Positions 8,139-15,664 of a stretch of 64,000 nucleotides of DNA are shown piece by piece. The number at the start of each line of letters is the position of its first letter. The stretch's first letter is position 1. The stretch is taken from assembly GCF_021375795.1 (NCBI RefSeq), contig NZ_JAEIOI010000001.1:124001-188000 (forward strand), given 5' to 3'. The position numbers and the translations under genes were made by a program. The notes beneath the pieces were generated by a model. That model searched no databases and was not told where the DNA came from. It worked only from the letters and a program-made list of their open reading frames with translations. This DNA is from Pseudomonas anguilliseptica (GTDB lineage Bacteria; Pseudomonadota; Gammaproteobacteria; Pseudomonadales; Pseudomonadaceae).

Positions 8139-9515
8139 TTACTTGCCGTAGACCTGTTCCGGCAGCCAGGTGATCAGTCCCGGGAACTGGTAGGCAATCA
8201 CCAGCAGCAGGATCTGGATCAGAATAAACGGCACCACGCCTTTGTAGATGGTGCTGGTGGCCACCGAGGCCGGGGTAACGCCACGCAGGTAGAACAGCGC
8301 GAAGCCGAACGGCGGGGTGAGGAAGGAGGTCTGCAGGTTGAGCGCGATCATCACGCCCAGCCACACCGGATCCAGGCCCATGGCCAGCAATACCGGGCCG
8401 ACAATCGGCACCACCACGAAGGTGATCTCGATAAAGTCGAGGATAAAGCCGAGCAGGAAGATCACCACCATCACCAGGAAGAACGCACCCAGTACGCCGC
8501 CAGGCAGCTGGGCAAAGACGTCCTCGATCAGGGCTTCGCCGCCGAAACCACGGAATACCAGAGAGAACAGCGAAGCACCAATCAGGATAAGGAATACCAT
8601 GGCGCTGATTTCGGTGGTTCCGTAGGCCACTTCGCGCAGCTGGCCGAAGTTCAGTTTGCCCTTGTAGAAGGCCAGCAGCATGGCGCCCAAGGCACCGAGA
8701 GCAGCGGCTTCGGTCGGGGTGGCGTAACCGGCGAGGATCGAGCCAAGTACCGCGCCGATCAGCAGCAGTGGCGGTACCAGCGCGTTGATCAACTTGCCCC
8801 ATTCGATCGGGCCCAGCTCTTCCTGCGGCAGTGCCGGCAGTTTCTTCGGCTGGAAGATCGCCACGCCAATGATGTAGACGATATACAGCCCCACCAACAG
8901 CAGGCCGGGCAGCAGCGCACCGACAAACAGATCGCCGACCGATACGGTTTTGGGCGAGAAGATGCCCATCTTCAGCTGCGCCTGTTGATAGGCGCTGGAC
9001 ATCACGTCGCCGAGCAATACCAGTACGATGGACGGCGGAATGATTTGCCCCAGGGTGCCTGTCGCGGCCAGGGTACCGGTAGAAATGGCGGGATCGTAAC
9101 CACGGCGCAGCATGGTGGGCAGGGCCAGCAAGCCCATGGTCACCACGGTGGCGCCAACGATGCCGGTGCTGGCGGCGAGCAGCGCACCGACCACACACAC
9201 GGAAATCGCCAGGCCGCCGCGCAGGGTGCCGAACAGTCGCGACATGGACTCCAGCAGGTCTTCGGCGACCCTGGATTTCTCCAACATCACGCCCATAAAT
9301 ACGAACAACGGCACGGCCAGCATGGTCTGGTTGTTCATGATGCCAAACAGACGGTTGGGCAGAGCGCTCAGGTAGCCGGCATCGAAAGTGCCGGTAACGA
9401 CACCGATGCCCGCAAACAGCAGGGATACACCAGCCAGGGTAAAGGCCACCGGATAACCGGCCATCAGGGCTGCGCAGATGCTGATAAACAGCAGGATTGC
9501 CATTAACTCAGCCAT
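8139..9515 (-). CDS. TRAP transporter large permease (DctM/TakM type)
   Basis: The 458-residue polytopic membrane protein has the DctM pattern: about twelve helices, the segments AGYPVAFTLAGVSLLFAG and LGQIIPPSIVLVLLGDVM, and a C-terminal FLTPPFGFALFYLRG. It forms the substrate-translocating subunit of a sodium- or proton-driven TRAP transporter with the small permease, whose 3' end it overlaps by eight bases. The extended loop after residue 200 (PKKLPALPQEELGP) fits the subgroup paired with alpha-keto-acid/lactate-type binding proteins. The matching binding protein is encoded divergently at 10249. Confidence 0.9.
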   Translation of the reverse strand: MAELMAILLFISICAALMAGYPVAFTLAGVSLLFAGIGVVTGTFDAGYLSALPNRLFGIMNNQTMLAVPLFVFMGVMLEKSRVAEDLLESMSRLFGTLRGGLAISVCVVGALLAASTGIVGATVVTMGLLALPTMLRRGYDPAISTGTLAATGTLGQIIPPSIVLVLLGDVMSSAYQQAQLKMGIFSPKTVSVGDLFVGALLPGLLLVGLYIVYIIGVAIFQPKKLPALPQEELGPIEWGKLINALVPPLLLIGAVLGSILAGYATPTEAAALGALGAMLLAFYKGKLNFGQLREVAYGTTEISAMVFLILIGASLFSLVFRGFGGEALIEDVFAQLPGGVLGAFFLVMVVIFLLGFILDFIEITFVVVPIVGPVLLAMGLDPVWLGVMIALNLQTSFLTPPFGFALFYLRGVTPASVATSTIYKGVVPFILIQILLLVIAYQFPGLITWLPEQVYGK

Positions 9516-10053
9516 GTTGCACCTCCGCAGCCTGCAGCCGTCCGCTGAGGATGTTGGCGGATTTGATCAAATCGGAGATTCCTTGCAGAACCAGGCTGAC
9601 GACCAGCACCAGGATGATGCTCTTCTGCAGATAGACGAACTTAAGGCCGCCCGATTCGCTGGAGCCTTCCAGGGTCGACCAGGAGTTACTGACGTAGTCC
9701 CAGCTGCTCCAGCCAAGGAACAGGCAGACCGGCAACAGGAAGAACAGGGTGCCTAAGCTGTCTACCAGGGCTTTCCGGCGTGGGCTGAATTTCTGGTAGA
9801 AGATGTCGACGCGCACATGGCCGTTGCGTTGCAACACCCAGGCGGCAGCGCCCATAAACACCAGCGCGTGGCCGTACAGCACGGCTTCCTGCAAGGCAGT
9901 GGCACCAATGCCGAAACCGTAACGCAGCACCACCACGATGGCGGTGCCGATCACCAGAAACAGCGTCAGCCAGGAACAGGCTTTGCCGAAGCGGGCATTG
10001 AATGAGTCGATCAGATGAGCAAGGCCGAGCAGAAGCGGAGGCTTATCGGACAT
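9508..10053 (-). CDS. TRAP transporter small permease (DctQ type)
   Basis: The 181-residue protein has four predicted membrane helices. The typical DctQ segment is LYGHALVFMGAAAWVLQRNG followed by HVRVDIFY. It forms the stalk subunit that holds the large permease in the inner membrane. It is translated first in a two-gene minus-strand operon and overlaps the large permease. The 195-base divergent region to the binding-protein gene probably carries the promoters for both directions. Confidence 0.9.
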   Translation of the reverse strand: MSDKPPLLLGLAHLIDSFNARFGKACSWLTLFLVIGTAIVVVLRYGFGIGATALQEAVLYGHALVFMGAAAWVLQRNGHVRVDIFYQKFSPRRKALVDSLGTLFFLLPVCLFLGWSSWDYVSNSWSTLEGSSESGGLKFVYLQKSIILVLVVSLVLQGISDLIKSANILSGRLQAAEVQHG

Positions 10054-10133
10054 TGTGAGTCCTTCTTGTGGTTATGGGCTTTGTGGGCAGGCCGGCGATT
10101 CTAGGCAGGCCTTCTGGCGTGCGGCAATGGCAC

Positions 10134-10149
10134 TACAACTTTAGTCGTA
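10134..10149. promoter_or_regulatory. inverted repeat TACAAC-N4-GTCGTA in the TRAP divergent promoter region
   Basis: The 16-base sequence is a palindrome with five of six matching pairs in each half (TACAAC / GTCGTA), centred about 108 bases before the binding-protein start. The shape fits a dimeric activator of the LuxR-type response-regulator kind. The actual regulator cannot be named from sequence. Confidence 0.35.
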
Positions 10150-10229
10150 TCCGCTAGGCTTGAGAGTCACTTACCCCTATGTTACTCAGGCGCGGTCTAC
10201 CTGCAGCGATCCTGTGGTCAGACCACTAC

Positions 10230-10237
10230 AACAATAA
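10230..10237 (+). promoter_or_regulatory. candidate Crc/Hfq A-rich motif before the TRAP binding-protein start
   Basis: AACAATAA fits the AAnAAnAA catabolite-repression motif. It lies directly before the AAAGGAG ribosome site of the binding-protein gene. Crc (encoded at 59.9 kb) with Hfq blocks translation at such sites in Pseudomonas. Short motifs like this occur by chance. Confidence 0.4.
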
Positions 10238-10248
10238 AGGAGCTTTGC

Positions 10249-11349
10249 ATGAAACGTCGTCAAATACTCGCAGCAGCCGGTGTCGGCCTCGCAGCCACGG
10301 CTTTGGCCGGTTGCAAGCAAGAAGCCGATACCGCTGGCAAGCCTCAAGAGGGCGCGAGCGCTCAGACCTTCAACTGGAAAATGGTCACCTCCTGGCCGAA
10401 GAACTTCCCGGGTGTAGGCGTGGGCGCCGAACGCTTCGCCAAACTGGTTGAAGAAATGAGCAACGGCCGCCTGAAGATCAAGGTCTATGCCGCTGGCGAA
10501 CTGGTGCCTGCGCTGGAAGTATTCGATGCCGTGAGCCGCGGCACCGCCGAGATGGGCCACGGCGCACCGTACTACTGGAAAGGCAAAGTGCCTGCCGCGC
10601 AGTTTTTCTGCGCGCTGCCGTTTGGCCCCAACGCCCAGGAAATGAATGCCTGGCTGCACCGTGGTGGCGGCATGCAGCTGTGGGAAGAAACCTACAAGCC
10701 GTTCGGCGTGCTGCCGATGGCTTGCGGCGCGACCGGTGTGCAGACTGCAGGCTGGTTCAACAAGGAAATCAACGGCGTGGCCGATTTCCAGGGCCTGAAG
10801 ATGCGCACCCCCGGTCTGGGCGGCGAAGTGCTGACCAAGATGGGCGGCACCGTGGTCAATATGCCGGCTGGTGAGATCTTCACTGCGCTGCAAACCGGTG
10901 CCATCGATGCCACCGAGTGGATCGGACCATACAACGACCAGGCCCTGGGCCTGCACAAAGCCGCCAAGTACTACTACACCCCGGGCTGGCAAGAGCCGAA
11001 CGTCACCTTCGAGCTGGACGTCAACATCAAGGCCTGGGAAACCCTGCCGGCCGATCTGCAAGCCATCGTTCGCGCCGCCGCGCGTGATGTGAACGGCGAC
11101 ATGCTCGACGATTACAACGCGAAGAACATGGAAGCGCTGGAGCAGCTCAAGGCCGAGGGTGTGGAAGTGCGTCGCCTGCCGGACGAAGTGCTGGCCAAAC
11201 TCAAGGAAGTGGCGGCCGAAGTGGTTGATGCCAGCGCCGCCGCCGACCCGGTGGCGAGCAAGGTATGGGCGCAGCAGAAGGCCTACCTCAAGCGTCTGTA
11301 TGACTACGCCGAGCTGAACGAGAAGGATATCTACAACATCCGCAGCTAA
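10249..11349 (+). CDS. TRAP transporter substrate-binding protein (DctP/TakP family)
   Basis: The 366-residue product has a leader MKRRQILAAAGVG with twin arginines, followed by the lipobox LAGC (Cys22). It is therefore probably a Tat- or Sec-exported lipoprotein or anchored binding protein. The mature part shows the DctP fold of the alpha-keto acid/lactate branch: WKMVTSWPKNFPG, EMGHGAPYYWKGK, MRTPGLGGEVLTKMGG and GAIDATEWIGPYND. The Arg of MRTPGLGG is the usual carboxylate clamp. The ribosome site is AAAGGAG. Likely substrates are 2-oxo or hydroxy acids, from family resemblance only. It is divergent from its two permease genes. Confidence 0.9.
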   Translation: MKRRQILAAAGVGLAATALAGCKQEADTAGKPQEGASAQTFNWKMVTSWPKNFPGVGVGAERFAKLVEEMSNGRLKIKVYAAGELVPALEVFDAVSRGTAEMGHGAPYYWKGKVPAAQFFCALPFGPNAQEMNAWLHRGGGMQLWEETYKPFGVLPMACGATGVQTAGWFNKEINGVADFQGLKMRTPGLGGEVLTKMGGTVVNMPAGEIFTALQTGAIDATEWIGPYNDQALGLHKAAKYYYTPGWQEPNVTFELDVNIKAWETLPADLQAIVRAAARDVNGDMLDDYNAKNMEALEQLKAEGVEVRRLPDEVLAKLKEVAAEVVDASAAADPVASKVWAQQKAYLKRLYDYAELNEKDIYNIRS

Positions 11350-11364
11350 TTTTTAGCGCACAGC

Positions 11365-11391
11365 AAAACGCCGGCTCATAGCCGGCGTTTT
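11365..11391. terminator. bidirectional intrinsic terminator
   Basis: A 12-bp perfect stem (AAAACGCCGGCT / AGCCGGCGTTTT) has a CAT loop and is followed by TGTTTTT on the plus strand. It separates the convergent TRAP binding-protein and thioesterase genes. Confidence 0.9.
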
Positions 11392-11426
11392 TGTTTTTGC
11401 GGGCGGATGGGGCTAACCCATCTGGT

Positions 11427-11828
11427 CTAGCGCCGTGCCGGCACCGGACGGGTGCGGCCGCTGCCGTCGATGGCGACAAACACGAAGACCGCTTCGGTGA
11501 CCTTGCGCCATTCGCTGGACAGCGGATCGTCGCTCCACACTTCGACCAGCATCTGGATCGAGCTGCGGCCCACTTCCACGGTTTGCGTATAGAAGGACAG
11601 CTGCGCGCCCACCGCCACCGGCACCAGAAAGGCCATGCGGTCGATGGCCACGGTGGCAACGCGGCCGCCGGCGACCTTGCTGGCCATGGCAGTGCCGGCC
11701 AGGTCCATTTGCGACACCAGCCAGCCGCCGAAAATATCGCCAAATCCGTTGGTTTCACGTGGCAGCGCGGTGATCTGCAAAGCCAGGTCGCCTTGCGGGA
11801 TGGGGTCTTCCTGTTCGAAATCGTGCAT
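11427..11828 (-). CDS. YciA-type acyl-CoA thioesterase
   Basis: The 133-residue single hot-dog domain contains FGDIFGGWLVSQMDLAG, the conserved YciA segment with the catalytic Asp, and FLVPVAVGAQLSFYTQ. YciA enzymes hydrolyse many acyl-CoAs in the cytoplasm and may protect the CoA pool. Length fits the family. It is a single gene, convergent with the TRAP binding-protein gene and divergent from pstS. Confidence 0.88.
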   Translation of the reverse strand: MHDFEQEDPIPQGDLALQITALPRETNGFGDIFGGWLVSQMDLAGTAMASKVAGGRVATVAIDRMAFLVPVAVGAQLSFYTQTVEVGRSSIQMLVEVWSDDPLSSEWRKVTEAVFVFVAIDGSGRTRPVPARR

Positions 11829-12139
11829 CGGATAGGCTCGCGGCGCGGTTGTTTTTATTGGCGCGGTGCAGGGCTTGGCGCTGGCGGCGAGTCTGGCTCT
11901 GCGGCGATCGCGGGGTGGCCCGGCAGGCCCGCGGGAGTGCGGGCGTTGCGAGTATAACGACTCGGCAGTCGCAGGGCGACCATGGCAGTTGGCCGCCAGG
12001 GCTCGGCCTCTCGGTTTATCGACTGCTGCAAAACATGGGTTGCGTTCATCTAACTGTCACATTGCTTACATACAGTCGTCATGCGGCCTACAGATACTTG
12101 GCCCCGTTCAATCCAACACTTGTTTTCCAGGAGTAAGGC
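11829..12139. other. 311-base intergenic region upstream of pstS
   Basis: No convincing gene is seen. The left part carries the thioesterase 5' region and GC-rich sequence. The right part carries the PhoB box described separately, a possible -10 (TACAGA, 12089) and the pstS ribosome site (CAGGAG, 12128). Confidence 0.6.
12054..12082 (+). promoter_or_regulatory. PhoB box of pstS (three 7-base repeats at 11-base period)
   Basis: CTGTCAC-ATTG-CTTACAT-ACAG-TCGTCAT gives three tandem half-sites with exact 4-base spacers. This is the arrangement of PhoB operators (consensus CTGTCAT-N4-CTGTCAT). A TACAGA at 12089 is well placed as the -10. Confidence 0.85.
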
Positions 12140-13108
12140 ATGAAACTTAAGCGTTTGATGGCGGCCATGACTTTTGTCGCCGCTGGCGTGGCTACTGCCA
12201 CTGCGGTTGCTGCTGTCGACCCGGCTCTGCCGAGCTACACCAAGACTTCCGGCGTATCGGGCAACCTGTCCAGCGTCGGCTCCGACTCCCTGGCCAACCT
12301 GATGACCCTGTGGGCTGAAGAGTTCAAAAAGGAATACCCGAACGTCAACATCCAGATTCAGGCCGCCGGTTCTTCTACTGCGCCGCCCGCTCTGACTGAA
12401 GGCACCGCCAGCATGGGCCCGATGAGCCGTGCGATGAAGGATGCCGAGATCCAGGCCTTCGAAGAGAAATACGGCTACAAGCCGACTGCCGTACCGGTAG
12501 CCATCGACGCCCTGGCCGTATTCGTACACAAAGATAACCCGATCAAGTCCCTGGACATGGCTCAGGTTGACGCGATCTTCTCCAGCACCCGCCTGTGCGG
12601 TGGCGCTACCGATATCAAAACCTGGGGTGACCTGGGCATGACCGGTGAGTGGGCGGCCAAGCCGATCCAGCTGTTCGGTCGTAACTCGGTATCCGGTACT
12701 TACGGTTACTTCAAAGAAGAAGCCCTTTGCAAAGGTGACTTCAAGGCCAACGTCAACGAGCAGCCAGGTTCGGCTTCCGTGGTGCAGTCGATCTCCAGCA
12801 CCATCAACGCCATCGGTTACTCGGGTATCGGCTACAAGACTTCCAGCGTGAAGACTGTGCCTTTGTCGAAGAAAGGCGGCGAAGCCTTTGACGCCAACGA
12901 AGAAAACGCCCTGGCTGGCAAGTTCCCGCTGGCTCGCTTCTTCTACGTTTACGTCAACAAGGCGCCGAACAAGCCGCTGAGCCCGCTGGATGCCGAGTTC
13001 GTCAAACTGGTGCTGTCCAAGCAAGGTCAGGAAGTGGTCGTGAAAGACGGCTACATCCCGCTGCCGAGCAAAGTGGTTGAGAAAACCATGAAGGAACTGG
13101 GTCTGTAA
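12140..13108 (+). CDS. pstS: PstS phosphate-binding protein
   Basis: The 322-residue periplasmic phosphate-binding protein of the Pst ABC system has a signal peptide at about residues 1-25 (ending AAVAA region). [19 protein letters not shown] and [19 protein letters not shown] form the phosphate-binding loops, and [19 protein letters not shown] is the third anion-binding loop. This is the Pseudomonas/DING-like PstS branch rather than the E. coli type. It is transcribed from its own PhoB-controlled promoter and separated from pstC by 255 bases that contain a second PhoB box. Confidence 0.95.
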   Translation: MKLKRLMAAMTFVAAGVATATAVAAVDPALPSYTKTSGVSGNLSSVGSDSLANLMTLWAEEFKKEYPNVNIQIQAAGSSTAPPALTEGTASMGPMSRAMKDAEIQAFEEKYGYKPTAVPVAIDALAVFVHKDNPIKSLDMAQVDAIFSSTRLCGGATDIKTWGDLGMTGEWAAKPIQLFGRNSVSGTYGYFKEEALCKGDFKANVNEQPGSASVVQSISSTINAIGYSGIGYKTSSVKTVPLSKKGGEAFDANEENALAGKFPLARFFYVYVNKAPNKPLSPLDAEFVKLVLSKQGQEVVVKDGYIPLPSKVVEKTMKELGL

Positions 13109-13159
13109 GACCGGCCTGTTAGGCAAGGACGCCCCCAAATGGTCGGGAACCCTTTTTAA

Positions 13160-13174
13160 CGTCGCGTAGCGACG
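13160..13174. other. GC-rich hairpin in the pstS-pstC intergenic region
   Basis: CGTCGC-GTA-GCGACG directly follows CCTTTTTAA. It lies 50 bases after the pstS stop. It could attenuate readthrough or be part of an intergenic repeat, but it lacks a following T run. Confidence 0.35.
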
Positions 13175-13218
13175 GCCCGAAGGGTGGTCGCCAGGGATGG
13201 CAGGCCATAAAAACTCGC

Positions 13219-13249
13219 ACGCCCGCCTTCGTTTACGACAGGTGGGCGT
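13219..13249. terminator. possible terminator between pstS and pstC
   Basis: The stem ACGCCCgCCT / AGGtGGGCGT has one G-T mismatch and an 11-base loop, and is followed by TGCTTTGT. It is just upstream of the second PhoB box, so it may end the pstS transcript before the pstC promoter. Confidence 0.45.
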
Positions 13250-13264
13250 TGCTTTGTCAAAGCG

Positions 13265-13282
13265 CTGTAACTTTTCTGTCAT
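13265..13282 (+). promoter_or_regulatory. PhoB box of pstCAB-phoU
   Basis: CTGTAAC-TTTT-CTGTCAT has 4-base spacing, and a TAGAGT -10 starts ten bases after the box (13293). It shows that pstC has its own PhoB-dependent promoter apart from pstS. Confidence 0.85.
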
Positions 13283-13363
13283 ACAGGGCCGCTAGAGTGA
13301 GCACTCGTATAGCGACAGAAATCACTATGGCGCGCTCATGGCTGCGCAGAGACGCTCTTACCT

Positions 13364-15649
13364 ATGAATGACTTGGCTAGTGAAACCATGACCGCCACAT
13401 CCAAATCCCTCGGGCTGGACTTCAACACTCCGGCTCTGCAGCGCAAACGGCGTATCCGTGCGCTGAAAGATCGCTTCGCCCGTTGGGCGGTATCCGTCGG
13501 CGGTCTGGCCGTCCTCGGAACCATCACCCTGATCTTCTTCTACCTGGCTTATGTGGTGCTGCCAATGTTCCAGGGCGCCAGCCTGGAAAGCCGCAAGGCG
13601 GTCAGCGCGCCCTGGCTGAGTGAAGTCGGCGCACCGTTGCTGCTGACGCTGGAAGAGCAGAATCAGGTCGCCATGCGTCTGGATCAGAACGGCAAGGTGC
13701 AGTTCTTCGACGCCAAGAACATGCAGGCCTTGAATGCACAGCAGCTACCGATTCCGGCCAACACCCAGATCGTCTCGGTGGGCCAGGATCAGCCCGGAAC
13801 AAACCGCGTGGCACTGGGCCTGTCCAACGGTCAGGTGCTGGTGTTCCAGCATGTCTACAAGATCACCTACCCGAACGATGTGAAGACCATTAAACCGGGT
13901 GTCGAATATCCCTTCGGTGAGGCACCGATCAGCCTCGACCCACAGGGTCGCGCGCTGGATCATATCGGCATCAGTCTGAACAGCGACACGCTGATGCTCG
14001 CGGGTTCCACCGATATCGAGCTGCATGTGCTGAGCCTGGGTCGCGAAGAAAACCTGATGACCGGCGAAGTGACCCTCAGCGAGGAGCGCCTGGCCCTCCC
14101 GCAGATTGCCGAGCCGATCAAGGCGCTGATCATCGACCCACGTCAGATGTGGTTGTATGTGGTCAACGGCCGCAGCACCGCCGATGTTTTCGACCTGCGT
14201 AGCAAGAGCCTGAACGGCCGCTACAAGCTGCTGGAAGACGGCAAGCTGGAAATCACCAATGCCACCGCGCTACTCGGCGGCATCTCGCTGATGATCGGCG
14301 ACAGCAGCGGTGTCATTCAGCAGTGGTTCATGGTCCGTGACGCCGACGACAAAGCCGCACTCAAGCCGATTCGCCGCTTCGAGATGGCTGGCAGCCCGAT
14401 TGTGCAGATCCTCCCGGAAGAGCGCCGCAAGGGCTTTATCGCGATGGATGCCAAGGGCAACCTCGGTATCTTCCACAGCACTGCACACCGCACCCTGCTG
14501 GTGGAACCCGTTGTTGAAGGACAGGCTGTCGCCGCCCTGTCACCGCGCGCCAACCGTGTGTTGGTGGAAGCGGATGGCAAGCTGCAGCGTTTCGTGGTCG
14601 ATAACCCGCACCCGGAGATTTCCTGGAGCTCGCTGTGGGGCAAGGTGTGGTATGAAAACTACGACGCCCCGGGCTATGTCTGGCAGTCCACGTCGGCCAA
14701 CACCGACGCCGAGCCCAAACTGAGCCTCGCACCGCTGACCTTTGGTACGTTGAAGGCCGCCTTCTACGCCATGCTCCTGGCTGCACCGCTGGCGATTGCG
14801 GCAGCTGTCTACACCGCTTACTTCATGGCCCCGGCCATGCGCCGCAAGGTCAAGCCGGTGATTGAGCTGATGGAGGCGCTGCCCACGGTGATCCTCGGCT
14901 TCTTCGCCGGGCTGTTCCTCGCCCCTTATGTGGAGGGACACCTGCCGGGCATCTTCAGCCTGCTGATCTTCACCCCCATCGGCATCCTGCTGGCAGGTTA
15001 CCTGTGGAGCCGTCTGCCCGAGTCGATTCGTCTGAGCGTGCCGGATGGCTGGGAATCGGCCCTGCTGATCCCGGTGATCCTGCTGGTGGGCTATGTGTCG
15101 CTGGCCATGAGCGGCCATGTGGAGAACTGGCTGTTCGACGGCAACATGCGCCAGTGGCTGAGCAATGATCTGGGCATTCCGTTTGACCAGCGCAATGCCC
15201 TGGTTGTGGGCCTGGCCATGGGCTTTGCGGTGATCCCGAACATCTATTCGATTGCTGAAGACGCCGTGTTCAGCGTGCCGAAAAGCCTGACCTTCGGCTC
15301 TCTGGCCCTGGGTGCCACGCCTTGGCAGACTCTGACCCGCGTGGTGATCCTTACCGCCAGTCCGGGCATCTTCTCGGCGATCATGATCGGCATGGGCCGC
15401 GCCGTGGGCGAAACCATGATCGTGCTGATGGCCACCGGCAACACCGCGATCATGGACATGAACATCTTCGAAGGCCTGCGCACCCTGGCCGCCAACGTGG
15501 CGGTGGAAATGCCCGAATCCGAGGTGGGCGGTACGCACTACCGCGTGCTGTTCCTTTCGGCGCTGGTGCTGCTGACCTTCACCTTTGTCATGAACACCCT
15601 GGCAGAACTGGTGCGCCAGCGTCTGCGCGTCAAGTACGCCTCGCTCTAA
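13364..15649 (+). CDS. pstC: PstC phosphate ABC transporter permease with large periplasmic domain
   Basis: The 761-residue product is more than twice the usual PstC length. An N-terminal helix (about 45-70) is followed by a roughly 350-residue periplasmic region with repeated beta-rich segments (MWLYVVNGRSTADVFDLR, GGISLMIGDSSGVIQQW) that look like propeller blades. Then come the permease helices and the EAA loop (SLALGATPWQTLTRVVI). The C-terminus ends in LVRQRLRVKYASL. It forms the phosphate channel with PstA. A downstream in-frame ATG (13388) is possible; neither start has a strong ribosome site. Long PstC proteins are usual in pseudomonads, but the extra domain has no assigned role. Confidence 0.92.
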   Translation: MNDLASETMTATSKSLGLDFNTPALQRKRRIRALKDRFARWAVSVGGLAVLGTITLIFFYLAYVVLPMFQGASLESRKAVSAPWLSEVGAPLLLTLEEQNQVAMRLDQNGKVQFFDAKNMQALNAQQLPIPANTQIVSVGQDQPGTNRVALGLSNGQVLVFQHVYKITYPNDVKTIKPGVEYPFGEAPISLDPQGRALDHIGISLNSDTLMLAGSTDIELHVLSLGREENLMTGEVTLSEERLALPQIAEPIKALIIDPRQMWLYVVNGRSTADVFDLRSKSLNGRYKLLEDGKLEITNATALLGGISLMIGDSSGVIQQWFMVRDADDKAALKPIRRFEMAGSPIVQILPEERRKGFIAMDAKGNLGIFHSTAHRTLLVEPVVEGQAVAALSPRANRVLVEADGKLQRFVVDNPHPEISWSSLWGKVWYENYDAPGYVWQSTSANTDAEPKLSLAPLTFGTLKAAFYAMLLAAPLAIAAAVYTAYFMAPAMRRKVKPVIELMEALPTVILGFFAGLFLAPYVEGHLPGIFSLLIFTPIGILLAGYLWSRLPESIRLSVPDGWESALLIPVILLVGYVSLAMSGHVENWLFDGNMRQWLSNDLGIPFDQRNALVVGLAMGFAVIPNIYSIAEDAVFSVPKSLTFGSLALGATPWQTLTRVVILTASPGIFSAIMIGMGRAVGETMIVLMATGNTAIMDMNIFEGLRTLAANVAVEMPESEVGGTHYRVLFLSALVLLTFTFVMNTLAELVRQRLRVKYASL

Positions 15650-15664
15650 GGCTTGGGAAGGTAT

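Noticed and set aside
11849-12136. Small plus-strand frames before pstS
   Set aside because: They overlap the thioesterase leader and the PhoB box, lack ribosome sites and have no protein-like pattern.
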